A stretch of DNA of 64,000 nt from Lutraria lutraria (lineage: Eukaryota; Mollusca; Bivalvia; Venerida; Mactridae): NCBI GenBank assembly GCA_964023205.1, contig OZ026842.1:36223501-36287500 (forward strand), given 5' to 3'. Under the pieces are notes generated by a model. It saw only the letters and a program-made list of their open reading frames with translations, had not been told where the DNA came from and ran no database searches. Shown here one piece after another: positions 11,245 through 23,335 of this stretch (within the stretch, counting starts at the first letter, position 1; each line of letters opens with the position of its first letter). Made by a program: the position numbers and the translations under genes.

Positions 11245-12065
11245 CAATAGGATATTGTCCTTACATACAAACAAGGGTTAGGAAAATTAAAGTTTAAAGA
11301 CAGTTGTCATATGCTTAGAAACGTGCAGAATGAAGGTTCATTTCTAAACTAATGAGTTCTACAGCCCAAATTGATATCAGAATTACATAATTGTGAAATA
11401 TTTTTAAAACAAAACATTTAATGAGTACCGGTAAGTCGCAATTCAAAATACGTGGCCTTTGTTGTACGAACCTTAATATACATAATTTTCAGTAAATTCC
11501 TTTTACATAGTAACAATCATGCTATATAAATACACGTATATTACCGCTAATTTTCTCCAAATTACGTAAGCGTGCGCTCTAAGACTTGTTGTAAATAAAC
11601 AAAAAATAAATTCTACTTTACCTCTGTATAAACGATGAAGAGTTTATTTCTTTTTTTAAAAGATAAATTTCAACAGTCTAGTCAGTTAGTAACTCATTGC
11701 TGTCATTGATAACATTAATCCACTAAGGTAAACACTTAAAATGTACTTCAATACATAATCTGTGTACATAATTATAGATGTGATAGTAGACTGTTACATA
11801 TTCAAACATTATATTTTGTGACCTACGTGTATGACTGACGGACGATACTGTGTACAAACTGCGTGGGCCTGCATACCTTCCTACTATAAGTCATAACTTG
11901 AATAAATAAACAGGTTTCCGCTTACATTCACAAAAAAATATTGGGTCGGTTGGCAGATCCCTCCCCCCGCCCCCTTTATTTTGAGATTTGGTTACGGAAA
12001 TATCGACAAGAGAAGAATTACCTGGAGTGAAAGCAGGAGAAATTTATAATATCGGTCGGGTTAGT
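10657..12065. other. No gene seen; G and A homopolymers
   Basis: Contains a 14-base G run near 10837-10850 and an A run of about 28 bases near 11217-11244. Neither is attached to a recognisable element. The remainder is AT-rich without coding character. Confidence 0.45.
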
Positions 12066-12294
12066 GTATTTATTTATTTGGGTACAACGCCGTTTAACAA
12101 CAATTTTTCAGTTATATACGGCGGCCGATTCACCTAACAAGTTTTCCTGGACGGTATTCTAACCAGTACTAACTTACCCTTCCGCAAGGAGTCGACATTG
12201 TTGTCAAATTTTCGGGAAAGGGTATGACCTGTCGCGACCGGGAATCGAACCCAGATAGCAAGGTAACAAACCCAGAGAACTGACCGGTCGGGTC
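12066..12294 (-). mobile_element. SINE, minus orientation, same core as 9.5 kb
   Basis: The reverse complement has a B box 'ctgggttcgattcccgg' and a core matching the 9494-9672 element: in plus-strand reading 'attctaaccagtactaactta', 'tatacggcggccgattcacc' and 'ggtacaacgccgtttaac'. The tail on the minus strand is (AAAT)n. Confidence 0.65.
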
Positions 12295-14079
12295 AATGGA
12301 AATCGGGATCGTGTTTACGCATTAAGTAAAATATGAATATTTTACAATTACAAAAAACTGACATTGAATTAGTTAATAATACTTGATCGCATTGTACGTA
12401 ATAATGATAAGCTGACACTTAAGAAGCCATGTCAACACTGAATATTATCAAATGATGATATCACGATAGCCAAATGTTATTCAACCGTGCACGATCAACC
12501 TGTGATCGTCATATCTCGTATAGCATTCAATGCTTGCACTGTTAACATTCTATCGTACTAATAATATCCGTTTTCAAATTGACAGACGCACGACGTACGA
12601 AAAAGAGCACTAATTAATTTCCCAGTCTTAACAGAAGCACTGAAAGGGGTTAAACTTGTTGACCATGTTATATAAATACAACTTACTAACCTTTTAAACA
12701 CTAAGGTGATTGAATTCTAAACTTCTTCACAGTTTATTAGTCGGCTTATCATATTATCCTGTTATCAGTGAAATCCTGAATGTTTTCATCGGGAACAGGG
12801 AAACTGTAAAGATGCACTTGTGTATCATCGCATTTTCATCGATTTACACGACTTCGTTTAAATTTGCGCAGTTATTTTTGCCGTAAAGCAATTCTGTGTA
12901 AACATTTCTATCTATGATGCAAGCATGAGAAACAACAGATCATCAGTCACCCCTTCCCGATTTATCGGTTGTAGTAAATGAATGATAATAATATTGCCAA
13001 ATGAGACATTGTTTTTACAACAACCGAGAAGATATTAGCCAAGCGGAAGTCACTCATTGACTGTAAACTGATACATTCCTATGTGCGTTTCAGAATTATA
13101 ACTCCGTAATCACTTGTCATGCGACATCTGCTTTAGATACTAGGTTCAACTTTTCATCTTGACTTTCTCACAAAAAAGGTTTGAATTAAAATTCCACAAT
13201 GTCTCTGTAAACAATATCAATCAATGAGAAATCACGTAATATTTATAATGGCGGTGCTAAAATTCAGTTCGAAAATAAAAATCATATTTGATTTCGCGAA
13301 TATTTTAGTCTTCTAAATTTGGATGTGGACCTGCATTAATGTATTTAATTGTTCGTTTTATGAATCATTGGTCAATACAATCCCGCATAAGTACATACGT
13401 GTATGCATGTAACATTAGGCTATTTCGTTGTGGTCGCACCTTTCTTAACTAAGAGAAATCGGACCAACTTTCAACGTTTCTGGTTCGATTTTTCTAGAAC
13501 GGATAAAGTTAGAACTTTCGTGCTAGTCTCTTGTTGTGACAAAATATGTACTATAGATACCACTGCAAACGTATTGTTAAAGCATTTGTCCTTTTGTTAA
13601 AACAACAACATCAGTCATCTTTAATATACAAGGAAACATTAGAAAATGTCACTTTGATACATATACTTTTGAAATTGTTAAAAGCAACAATGATAACACA
13701 AATGAATAAGTTTTTCAATCAAGTTTTTCGACGCCTACACAACCAACTTACTGAATAATTCAAACGCTTATCATTTTGTGTGAACACTCCAAAGTCACCT
13801 CTCTCAATCTCGTGTTAAAACAAACATACGATATCATGGCTAGAATGTTATCATGCATTGGCTGTATTTATGTAATACTGTGTTTTTATGAGTATTATTA
13901 AAAGTGTGTCTTTGTTTTATATTGTAATCTGTATAATTTTTGTTCTTCCTAATATCATATGCATGTACTTAGAAATATGCTGAAATTAGATAATCTGAAG
14001 AAAAAAAAACTGAATTGTCATCAAATTATAATTTCCTTTGTTAGAATTGTCATAATGATTTTATAACATATATTACAGT
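12295..14079. other. No gene seen (12.3-14.1 kb)
   Basis: AT-rich. Frames at 13403-13600 and 13546-13758 show no domain, signal or splice support. Nothing further recognised. Confidence 0.4.
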
Positions 14080-14083
14080 AAAG

Positions 14084-14185
14084 AATGGAGTTAAAATGAG
14101 TTTAGAAATTAACGAAAGTAAGACGAAAGCAATGCTCTTTGGAACAAGATCAAGTGTGAACGATTCCTTAAAAAATCAAGATAAT
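14084..14185 (+). pseudogene. LINE RT fragment
   Basis: The plus strand encodes 'SLEINESKTKAMLFGTRSSV', the block downstream of the RT catalytic motif in LINEs (G-L-x-I-N-x-x-K-T-K-x-M-x-F-G). Nothing coding continues on either side, so it is a short relic of a different LINE from the 15.3-18.7 kb element. Confidence 0.5.
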
Positions 14186-14934
14186 ACCCAGTTAGAAATG
14201 GTTGACACAGGGTCACTCAAATAGAAGGGTCTGGACTCCGTATATTAAAGCGTTGGGTAGCGAGCACATGATCGCGCGCAAGATGGCCCTCATTGTGAAA
14301 CGGTGAAGAACGCATTGAAATAGATACCCAAATATTTACAAATTACTAAACATTATTGGTATAGAGCTCCACGAAAAGTTAGATCGTAAATATCCCCTTC
14401 TAAGTTGACCAATTTCTTACGATAAAATCCGTTTATTTATGTTGAAATCCGAAGTATATAATGGACGAAAACTCGTTTTAAGCCCAGATCTAGATTGTTG
14501 TCACAAAGCGTGTATTTTTCGTAAGTAAATATAACCCTTTTAAGTTATAAAGTGATGTAGTCGGGATTAACTCATGTCTTTTAAAGGTTGTTGAATTAAA
14601 TCATGCGGTTACTTTTTCTTATTGTTTCCGATGCTAAGAAATAATAATACATGAATTTGAGCCTTTTTGACGAATTCGCCATTTTGAGTTTGACCAGTTG
14701 TAATGGATTTTACTATTTTTAGTAAGTGATTCCGTCTTTAATAATCATCTATCGCTGAAATGCTTGCAACACATTTTAGAAAGATCATTACTCCGTTAAT
14801 TCATGATTTTATTTTAAATTTTCGATCCGAGTCTTGTTTTGACTAAATGGAAATTGAAAATGTGTGTGTTATCTATACACGCGTGAAAAAAGCTCTCCGC
14901 TAAGTATCGATAGCACAACTTGATGTTTATACAG
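14186..14934. other. No gene seen (14.2-14.9 kb)
   Basis: Spacer between a LINE fragment and the 3' end of the minus-strand LINE. No exon recognised. Confidence 0.35.
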
Positions 14935-17900
14935 TTTAAGTTTAAGTTTATTGGTATTATCGGCATATAATGCCTCTGACCATTTACAATTTATATACAT
15001 GTCAAGATGGTCAAGACAACAGTTTTTTTTTTAAACACATAGTATAAATAGAAAAAACATAATGATTATATACATACTTCTCAATTAATACAATATACAT
15101 ACATTTGCATATTTGAATATTTTAAATAAACAAAATCAGTGCAAGCACACATATTTGAAATAATATAATATAATATCCCCCCCCCCCCCCCCCTAAATAG
15201 AATTAAGTAACATTTAATTAAGAAACATTTAACACAAATGATAATAAAGAAGCAGTGTAAACAATATCCATGATTAATTAAGCAGTATTAAGTAATTCTA
15301 ATTTCTCTAATCTTAATTTCGTAGCAAGAAAAATGAATTTTGCAATATTGTTACATATTGTGTTTGATTGTTTAGTCATTAACGTAATAAATTTGTTAAT
15401 GGAAGGCCAAGATGTATTTTTGATATATTTTGTTCTTAAGTTGTTAAAAGCATTACAACACATGAAAAAGTGATATTCGGATTCAACTTGGTTCATAGAA
15501 CATAATTTACAGATTCGATTTTCTCTTAGTATATTATTGTATCTTCCTGATTCTATCTCTAGATTATGAGAACTTAATCTGAATCGGGTTAGTTCTTTTC
15601 TATATTTATCAATTTTAACAAGATCTAGATAGGGTTCATACTTGTATTCCTTTTTAAATTTTCTGTAATAATGCATTTTATTTTGGTTGGTTAAAATGTC
15701 ATTCCATTCCTGGATATATTGATCCCTTAAACGTTGTTTAAACAATGGCATAAAATTGTAGTTAAAATGAAAGTCTGTAAAAAGATATCCAAAACCTAAA
15801 CTATTAAGTGTTGACTGAATTTTATGAACCCAACATCCGGATATCATCGCATTTATATTATATAGTTGATCTGTAAAAGATCTATATATTAGAGAATCAG
15901 GATTTGACATAATTCTTATCCAGTATTTTAAACACCTTTCTTTACATATGACCCTTAATGGATACCTGCCTAATTCACCCAAAACGGCAACATTTGATGT
16001 TTGAATTCGTACACCTAATATTCGTTTACAGAATTTAACATGCAATTTATCTAATTCTTTATAGTCATTGACCCCCCAAATTTCACATCCGTATAGTAGA
16101 ATAGGTACAATTAAAGAATCAAACAAAGATAATTTCATCTTTATATCAAGACTCACCCTATTAAAAATATAAAATAAATGATTGTAAGCTTTAAGAGCTT
16201 GATCATGTAGAGCTTTCACAGCATGCATCATAGAACCAGTATAATACAATTTAACACCCAGGTAACAAAAGTGGTCAACAACTTCAACATTTTTGTCATT
16301 GATTGACCAAGAAAGTCGATTATTACTTTTTCTTTTTTCAAAAATGCAGATTTTTGTCTTATTTACGTTAATTTTTAAGCCCCATTTATGTGAATATGCG
16401 TATATATTATCTAATTGTAATTGAAGACTATGAGGATCGGTAGTAAATAGAGCTATATCATCAGCAAAAAGTAACATATAAAAAGACAACATGTCAATAT
16501 CGTCATCGGACATTTCATTAAGATTTAATGTAGTTTTAATATCATTTATAAATAGAATGAATAGTAATGGAGACAGAGGTTCACCCTGTTTAAGGCCAAG
16601 AGAAACATCGAAAAAGTCAGAGTAAGACATACTTGATGCGTCTTTAACACATGATTTAACATTTCGATATATTGATTTAATCATATTTACCGCTTTACAA
16701 CTAAGACCTGATTCAATTAATTTAATCCACAGTGCGTCATGAATTACTGTATCAAAGGCCTTTTCATAATCGATGAAAGCACAGTACAGTTTTTTGCCAG
16801 AAGCTAAGATATTTTGAATAACAGAATGTAGAATAAAAATACAATCAGTGGTACTATGGTTATCTCTGAAGCCAAACTGAGCTTCTGAAAATATATTTTC
16901 AGATTCACACCATTTATTTATTCTGTTCCTTAACACTAGTGAAAATATTTTAGCTAGAGTATTTACTATTGTGATTCCTCTATAGTTAGAGGCCGTATTT
17001 ATATCGCCTTTCTTATGTATGGGAATAATGTATCCCTTACACCAAGATTCTGGATAAATCCCTTTATCATATATATAGTTGAAAATTTTAGAGAGATACG
17101 GTACAATAAACTTATTTGATTCAATAAAAAAATCAGCAACATTGTTTGTAATATCACAACTTTTATGCATACTCATAGTAGCTATAGTTTTGCTAATTTC
17201 ATCATCAGTAAAAGGTGCATCAAGTTGATCAATGTGTGATGGTATGGAATCAACAGGTTGACGATCAGTATTAAAATCACTATCATTTGGCGTGTTAGAG
17301 AGTTTACTAAAATGATCTACAAAATCATTTAGACTTATGTTGATATTATTATAATTCGATTTTTTTCTGTACTTATTAATATGTTGCCAAAATTGACGAG
17401 AGTTTGTTTTACTGAGTCTAGAGAGAGTACATTTTTCTTTTGAGAAATAGGCCCCTTTACTTTTGCGTTTTATATTGCAGTAATGTTTTCTAGAATTCAG
17501 AAAAAGTGAGCGATTCTCGTCCGACGCATTATTACGGTATTTTCGCTTGTTCTTAAGAAAATCCGATTTAGCAGATTTGCACTCATTATTAAACCATAAA
17601 GATTTCTTTATTTTAAAATTATTTACATTTTTTGTGTTACAGGTTTTACCGTGAAACTTAAAAGATATATCGAAAATATATTTAGAAAATTCATTGATGC
17701 TTGTATCAATATCATAATTTCCCAATAGTAAGCCATTGGTTATATCATCAAAATTAGCCATACAAGTATTTGAATTTAAAAAATCTAACAGTTGAGAGGG
17801 ATCATTTTTGTCCCAAACAATTTTATCAAAAAATACAGTTTCAGGTGTATGGTTACAGTTCATATTTTCAAAAGACAGAACAAAATCAATCGGACAATGA

Positions 17901-18667
17901 TCCGAAAACTCAGTCAGTTCTAAGACGTCCATTCTATCGAATAACGAAAACATATTATATGGAGTTAATACATAGTCTACAACACTAGCTGCAAAAGAGC
18001 GACCATTGACATTATAACATGTAAAGGAACCTGGCTCTATGCGACCGTTAGCTATACATAATCCTGTTTGTTTACATAGTGACAACAGGTTATTGCCAAA
18101 ACTATTTGTCTTTTTATCATATGAAGTTCTATCTGGAATGTTAATCGGATTAACATCAACATTTGGTAAATCGAGAAATCGATCAAGATTTAAGTTGTCA
18201 ATTTGATCTGACCGTAGACCCACTCGTGAATTGAAGTCACCTGTTACAAACACATCTCCCAAATCACTATATTTATCAAAATCATTCAACAGTAATGCGA
18301 AGAAGTCGAAATCAAATAAAGGTGAAGTATTCAATTTGTATACATTTGAATCCTCAGGAGGTATATAGCAGCAACAAAAGTAAATATCATTCGCGGTACC
18401 GAAATAAGACTTCTTTAATTTAAACCATACTACACCCTTGTCGTTTAAATTCATCAATTCGATCGAGCCCGAATATTTACTATTGTAGTATACTGCTACT
18501 CCACCACTATGACGTTTAGCCCTCTTATACAGAGATAAGCGATTGAAGAGCACGAGTCCAGACCATTCAATTGAAAGACCCTGGTTGACACAAGAAACTA
18601 TCTTTTCTAAATCAGGAACTTTTGTCAATGAGAAAACATTTAGTTTTACAAGCAAATGAACGCACAC
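14935..18667 (-). mobile_element. Non-LTR retrotransposon, ORF2 plus 3' UTR
   Basis: Minus-strand unit: ORF2 (18667-15278) followed by a 3' UTR containing a 16-base poly-C/G run near 15177-15193 and ending near 14935 with a short repeat of the type (TTAAAC)n ('aagtttaagtttaagtttat' on plus). The tail repeat is typical of elements integrating by target-primed reverse transcription. The 5' end is truncated or rearranged: no ORF1 is seen upstream. Confidence 0.75.
15278..18667 (-). CDS. LINE ORF2: endonuclease / reverse transcriptase / zinc knuckle
   Basis: 1129 codons with no internal stop. Residues about 40-260 are an APE-type endonuclease: 'KRAKRHSGGVAVYYNSKY', 'VFVTGDFNSR' near 143, and 'FSDHCPIDF' near 254, which contains the catalytic SDH. 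The RT spans about 520-800: 'NYRGITIVN' near 559, 'AQFGFRDNHSTTD', 'AFIDYEKAFDTV', 'GLKQGEPLSPLLF' near 695, and the catalytic 'LLFADDIALF' near 733. The C terminus has a CxxC...H...C knuckle ('CKLCSMNQVESEYHFFMCC') near 1050. The first about 40 residues do not look like a normal endonuclease start: the DNA-contacting strand and the usual Glu-containing 'ET' motif are missing, so an internal deletion at the N terminus is likely. RT, SDH and zinc residues are intact. It copies its own RNA into DNA at a nick. The clade (CR1/Jockey/I-like) is not resolved by eye. Confidence 0.9.
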   Translation of the reverse strand: MCVHLLVKLNVFSLTKVPDLEKIVSCVNQGLSIEWSGLVLFNRLSLYKRAKRHSGGVAVYYNSKYSGSIELMNLNDKGVVWFKLKKSYFGTANDIYFCCCYIPPEDSNVYKLNTSPLFDFDFFALLLNDFDKYSDLGDVFVTGDFNSRVGLRSDQIDNLNLDRFLDLPNVDVNPINIPDRTSYDKKTNSFGNNLLSLCKQTGLCIANGRIEPGSFTCYNVNGRSFAASVVDYVLTPYNMFSLFDRMDVLELTEFSDHCPIDFVLSFENMNCNHTPETVFFDKIVWDKNDPSQLLDFLNSNTCMANFDDITNGLLLGNYDIDTSINEFSKYIFDISFKFHGKTCNTKNVNNFKIKKSLWFNNECKSAKSDFLKNKRKYRNNASDENRSLFLNSRKHYCNIKRKSKGAYFSKEKCTLSRLSKTNSRQFWQHINKYRKKSNYNNINISLNDFVDHFSKLSNTPNDSDFNTDRQPVDSIPSHIDQLDAPFTDDEISKTIATMSMHKSCDITNNVADFFIESNKFIVPYLSKIFNYIYDKGIYPESWCKGYIIPIHKKGDINTASNYRGITIVNTLAKIFSLVLRNRINKWCESENIFSEAQFGFRDNHSTTDCIFILHSVIQNILASGKKLYCAFIDYEKAFDTVIHDALWIKLIESGLSCKAVNMIKSIYRNVKSCVKDASSMSYSDFFDVSLGLKQGEPLSPLLFILFINDIKTTLNLNEMSDDDIDMLSFYMLLFADDIALFTTDPHSLQLQLDNIYAYSHKWGLKINVNKTKICIFEKRKSNNRLSWSINDKNVEVVDHFCYLGVKLYYTGSMMHAVKALHDQALKAYNHLFYIFNRVSLDIKMKLSLFDSLIVPILLYGCEIWGVNDYKELDKLHVKFCKRILGVRIQTSNVAVLGELGRYPLRVICKERCLKYWIRIMSNPDSLIYRSFTDQLYNINAMISGCWVHKIQSTLNSLGFGYLFTDFHFNYNFMPLFKQRLRDQYIQEWNDILTNQNKMHYYRKFKKEYKYEPYLDLVKIDKYRKELTRFRLSSHNLEIESGRYNNILRENRICKLCSMNQVESEYHFFMCCNAFNNLRTKYIKNTSWPSINKFITLMTKQSNTICNNIAKFIFLATKLRLEKLELLNTA

Positions 18668-19662
18668 ACTTACTGTTAAAAGGAATATTAACTTACATTT
18701 TCACTTCATCAATTAACCTTCTTATTTTCTTATCTAATGAAGGATGAATGCGTACACGTCTTTATCTATCAAACACGTGATTTATACAACACAACAATAA
18801 AATGTAATTTAATAGTCACGGTTAGATCGTTTTTCTAAATATTTATACCGGTACTATATACTATATATATATATTGGGATATATATATAGTATAACTGGT
18901 ATACATTATACATTGTGTCTCTTTAACTTTAAAATCCAATAAGAATTTGTAGTTAATATGATATACTGTATGTAAAACTTATTGAATATTTGGCTATTTT
19001 TGTTTATACGAGTTAATGTTTAAAGTTAAACTTCTGAAATGGATTTAGTTTCACTAATTTTATCAGATCGTTACTTTTATACATAATATGTCTGCTCAAA
19101 AAATGTATACTACACAGCGATAATTAGATTCTATGCTCATCACGGCGTTCAACTTTCGTATACCCGACTGATATACTTCCCTAAACTGTACCGAATATTC
19201 ACATTGTTTAATTAAGTCATTGTAGTAGTAGTAGTGAAATATTGAAACATATTACACGTTGTCAAATCGTTTACCAGTAATATTTATACCAATCTTTCAA
19301 AACCACAACACATTTAGATATATCATACTACAGAAATTTCTTACTTTAAAATATTTTACTCAACATTGCCAGATTATAATTTATACTTTTTTTGTCTTGC
19401 GTAGTCACGATAAAACCGGCGCATTGATTATACTAGTATATTAGTATTGTATTAACATTCAGATTCTCAAGTTCATTAAAGCTTTAGGCTTCATATAAAG
19501 CCATAATTAGAACCTATTCGCATGATACGTTTTTGGTGTAGACTATTTATATATATGTGTGTGTGGATATATTAAAGCATTTCTTATTATGCTCATTAGC
19601 GCCTCAGCTTTACGAATTTCTGTATTATAGAAGTAAGTTAATTTTATTGCAGATTTTGAATT
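18668..19662. other. Spacer with AT palindrome
   Basis: 18846-18900 folds as an AT-rich hairpin (arms of type 'gtactatatactatatatat' around TTGGG). No gene recognised. Sequence 5' of the LINE ORF2 gives no ORF1. Confidence 0.4.
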
Positions 19663-19719
19663 ATGGTTAGAAGTGTTAATCAAAATTTTATAGATGTACA
19701 GAACATGATATTAACATTC

Positions 19720-20487
19720 TCCAATAATTATATTTTAGAAAAGTTGCATGCATGTATTTTAACTCTATACATTTTTATTATCATCCTCCCAAAATATTTT
19801 TACAGAATCGAATACATACTCAATTCTGTAAAAATATTTTGGGAGTTACCCAGAATAATTTTGTCTACGGTGAGTTAGGAAGACACCCTCTGATAAATGG
19901 GAGATATTTAAGAATTATTAAATATTGGTTCAAAATTATGGAATCAAAAGAAAACAAATATATTAGGATTGTATACAATATTTCTAAAAGTGACTGTGAT
20001 CGTATGCCTCATGTTAAAAACTGGACCAGTTTGTTACGGGATTTATTATCATCTTTAGGTTTTTACGAGGTTTGGTTTTTTCAAGGCGTTGAGAATAAAA
20101 AGATATCTTTTAATTTATTTAAACAAAGATTAAATGATAACTATCAACAAGTCCTACATGGCGATCTGTGTAATTCATCTAGGGCAATATTGTACAGAGA
20201 ATTATTAATAAGTTTTGATTTTAAAAAGTATATAGTCATTATAACAAACCAAAACCATATATAGTGTTGCATTAAGTAAATTAAGAATGTCGTCTCATCA
20301 TCTTTTGGTAGAGACTGGCAGATGGCATAAACCCGCAAAAATTCCATTTGGTGAAAGAAAATATCGATTTTGTAACACATTATATGATGAATATCATTTT
20401 ATTATGGAATGCACTGTTTTAAACAATTTAAGGAAACAATATATTGACTCATATTTTTGGGAAAGACCGTGCATGCAAACATTTTAG
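19720..20487 (+). pseudogene. Second LINE ORF2 C-terminal relic
   Basis: The plus strand encodes 'FCKNILGVTQNNFVYGELGR', then 'YLRIIKYWFKIM', 'LFKQRLNDNYQQ', and after a frame change 'FCNTLYDEYHFIMECTVLNN'. These align in order with the intact element (FCKRILGV..., ELGRYPL, CLKYWIRIM, LFKQRLRDQYIQ, CKLC..ESEYHFFMCC). Stops and frameshifts, for example between 20264 and 20287, show decay. It is a related but different LINE subfamily. A LINE-like 3' end ('catgggccgcaaggcttaat') near 21028 may belong to it. Confidence 0.75.
19786..19845. repeat. Perfect 23-bp inverted repeat, 14-nt loop
   Basis: Left arm 19786-19808 and right arm 19823-19845 are exact reverse complements. The right arm is original LINE coding sequence ('FCKNILG'). 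The left arm replaces the expected upstream LINE residues. Confidence 0.85.
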
Positions 20488-21367
20488 AATTAATATGTTG
20501 TGAAAATGAAAATATCTTTAAAAAATTAACGTGTTACGCCTACTAACGGCTTTATATTAAAAAAATAATTGATACAGATTACTTTTGTTTTTAGCATCTT
20601 TTCTATAATTTTACATAATTATTTTCTATATAATATATACTGATTATGTATTGTCGATAATTTATTTATGTTTAATAACAATACAGCATCGTTTTAACTA
20701 CATGTATTCATCTATAGTTCTGGGAATTCATTTCTAATCTATAATAACCAACTTACATGATAACACTTACTATGCAAATGTAAACATATACTAGTCCTTT
20801 CATTGTGATGTTCATTGTGATGTCGCAAAATCATCATTACTCTTCATTTTTGTATCATTTATACAGTTTTCATACGCTTATTGTATTTTATAATATGCTT
20901 TGTCGAATTTTGGAGCTCAGCCTAACAGTTATCGAGTATCAGTTTTTACATTATGTTATAATGTATCTTCTCCGTTACATTTCTTTTATTAATATGTCCT
21001 GTATATATCTGTAAATATGTTGTCCTCATGGGCCGCAAGGCTTAATGGACTTGAATTTCAAATATAAAAAAATACTAACCATATGTAATGTAGACTAAAA
21101 TGAAGAAATAGAAATATAGATTAAGTTCTACTATATCAGGAATTCTAATGTACAATGTTATGTAGTGTCTCTGGTAGATGCTAAGGAAAAGTCATGAGCC
21201 ATTTATTTCGATTCGGGGTTATGCTTGGAATTAGATTAATAAATTGTTGTTAATGATACTGGTTATATTTGAGATCTCACCAACACATTTACAGTTTATG
21301 TAGTTTTTATTCTATTGAGAAAACAAGTTCATACTCATTATTTTAATAGCATAACATTTGTATATTA
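20488..21367. other. No gene seen (20.5-21.4 kb)
   Basis: Probable 3' untranslated remains of the LINE relic to about 21060, ending with A-rich 'aaatataaaaaaatac'. No exon recognised. Confidence 0.35.
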
Positions 21368-21560
21368 ATTAATTTATTTATCTGTTGTTTAACGGTCCAT
21401 CTGACAGATATGGTCATAGCTGCCCCAGAGAGAGGGAAGAGAAGATACAGGACAATCTGGCATTTATATCCATACTATTCTCGAACATTTTTTCCTAATT
21501 CTTTATCGTGCCCGGTGAAATTAAAACTAAAGAATTTCTTTTTAAACAGTATCTGTCAAT
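21368..21560 (-). mobile_element. SINE family 2, 3' part
   Basis: Reverse-orientation relative of 10500-10656: plus-strand 'ttatttatctgttgtttaac', 'ggtccatctgacagatatgg', 'gctgccccagagagag' and 'ttctttatcgtgcccgg' are the complement of the 10.3 kb element's 3' half. The tRNA head is missing, as expected for a 5'-truncated SINE insertion. Confidence 0.6.
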
Positions 21561-23079
21561 TCCTCGCTCATTCGGTGACCTGAACATAATTATGACAAAG
21601 AAAAATATCAAGCAGTCAGATTTCAGTTTGCTGTGAAAGAAATACAACATTACACTAACAACTGTTTACACATACCATATCGTACGTTATTAATGTCTGT
21701 ATAGCAGACTTTTAGTGCGTATTTTTCTTTAATGCTATATTGGATATTATTATGTTGATAATTAGTTTACAATGCGTAACTTACGAAAAGTTGTAAGTGT
21801 AATTTTAAATTTACGTCACTATTAATACTAGATTGATAAAACGGGACCTTGAAATTCAACCTCTACTGTTCTAATATTTCTCTTCTTAAACATAACAATC
21901 CTGGCCAAATGGCCAACCTATCTGAACAAATTTAACTCGCCTTCAACCATCCTATTCCGCCAGTCTTAACTTGTGTTTAACCTAGGGATATCTATCAACT
22001 TTTAGGACAAGAAATTAAGACTTTAAATGTCAAGGTCTAAATGTCAAAGTCATGCTTTTGTCATCGGTCAGATATGTCTCGATCGTGTACCCTTAAATTA
22101 ATATTTCTTGAAAACACAAGTTAGATAATAAAATGTCGATATTTTTGTCCTCTTGTGTTCTTGGTGGTTTATAACTTATGCACAAACCGAAAGTCATTTG
22201 CTCTCTTAATGTTCTATCATTAGCTAAGTTGAATTTCTTAACATAAAACTACATGTATACATGTACATGTATATCTAAGAAATATTTATTAAAACTGAAA
22301 GCAATGCCCTCTACCTACCCACTCTATATTCTAAATGCGTCGGTGGAAACCGATATCATATTTATATTTTTTATATGTATGTTGATTTTTTCGCTTCCTA
22401 ATTATGTTTACCTTAATCAGAAAGATAGATATCTATGTCTCTGCCTTAATCAAAGACTGTAGAAAGAACAATTCCCGCTGAAATCACCCGCCGAACGTAT
22501 TTCTTTACCTTTAATATCACAATAAAAATACATGTATACATAAAATAATAATTATTAATGTAATGCTAAAATCTTAGAATTGTTAAAACTGACAAACCTT
22601 CTTTTAACCGTGCAGGATCAACATCCCTTCACAATACAAACAATAGACTCACAGTCTGTACATCCAAAGCGTCGCCTATATAGCGTAGTAAGACCACACC
22701 CCCTCCTTTCGCAGTGATTGGCTCTTTACTTGATTGATCGGGAAAGAACGTTTTCATTGGTTAAATAAACGATTCGCTTCGGAATTTATCTCCATCGGAA
22801 TCGGTCGAGATATACGAATGACTCCACACCAAAATTGGTTCTTTCAAGGACTTATATACATGTATGTATGTAAGTCTTCTATCTATCATAATGATAAACT
22901 AGGGCCTACAAAGAAATCCTATGTACGTATTTTCTTTCTATTGTAAGCATCAAATTATTTTCATTTAAGTTCAGCTGAATAAAACTAAATAAAGGGAAAA
23001 AACTTATCTGTAAAATTATTGTATAGACAGTCATTGTTAACTCCCTTGTCTATTAACACTGTTGTACTTATTTCATCGG
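21561..23079. other. No gene seen; promoter-like CCAAT pair
   Basis: 22680-22770 contains 'cacaccccctcctttcgcag', 'tgattggctc' and 'ttcattggtt', i.e. a pyrimidine/GT-box stretch and two inverted CCAAT boxes. No gene is attached by sequence. The rest is AT-rich. Confidence 0.3.
22845..22878. mobile_element. Decayed third micro-palindrome
   Basis: The left arm CAAGGACTTATATACATGTA is identical to the 7914-7949 unit; the right arm has decayed (TATGTAAGTC then divergence). No target duplication is visible, consistent with loss of the right edge. Confidence 0.5.
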
Positions 23080-23335
23080 CTGTTTTCAACATTATTTCAG
23101 TTATATCGTGGTGGGCAGTTATCCTAATCATGCAGCTTCCCTGGACTTCATTTAGACCTTTACCAGTACTGACCACATTCTTTCCGCAAGCTACTACCAA
23201 GCTACCCTGCATAAGTCAGAGGTGGGGACAATTTAACCTTGAGTCAAATTTTTCACACACAGTGTGAGTCTCGCCCGGGGTTCGAACTGACACCTCTTGA
23301 TCAGTAGACCAACGCTCTAACCACTGACTTGCACT
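23080..23335 (-). mobile_element. SINE, minus orientation, diverged shared core
   Basis: The reverse complement has an A-box-like 'gtggttagagcgttggtcta' and a B box within 'ggtgtcagttcgaacc'. The core keeps 'ccagtactg' and 'ttccgcaag' seen in the 12.1 kb element. The two opposed open frames here (22985-23212 and 23019-23267) are repeat artefacts. Confidence 0.6.

Noticed and set aside
13403..13758. Two overlapping frames of 65-70 codons
   Set aside because: No recognisable domain, splice partner or repeat homology; length is within chance for AT-rich DNA of this size.
22985..23267. Overlapping open frames of 75 and 82 codons on both strands
   Set aside because: They lie on a SINE in minus orientation and reflect its composition.
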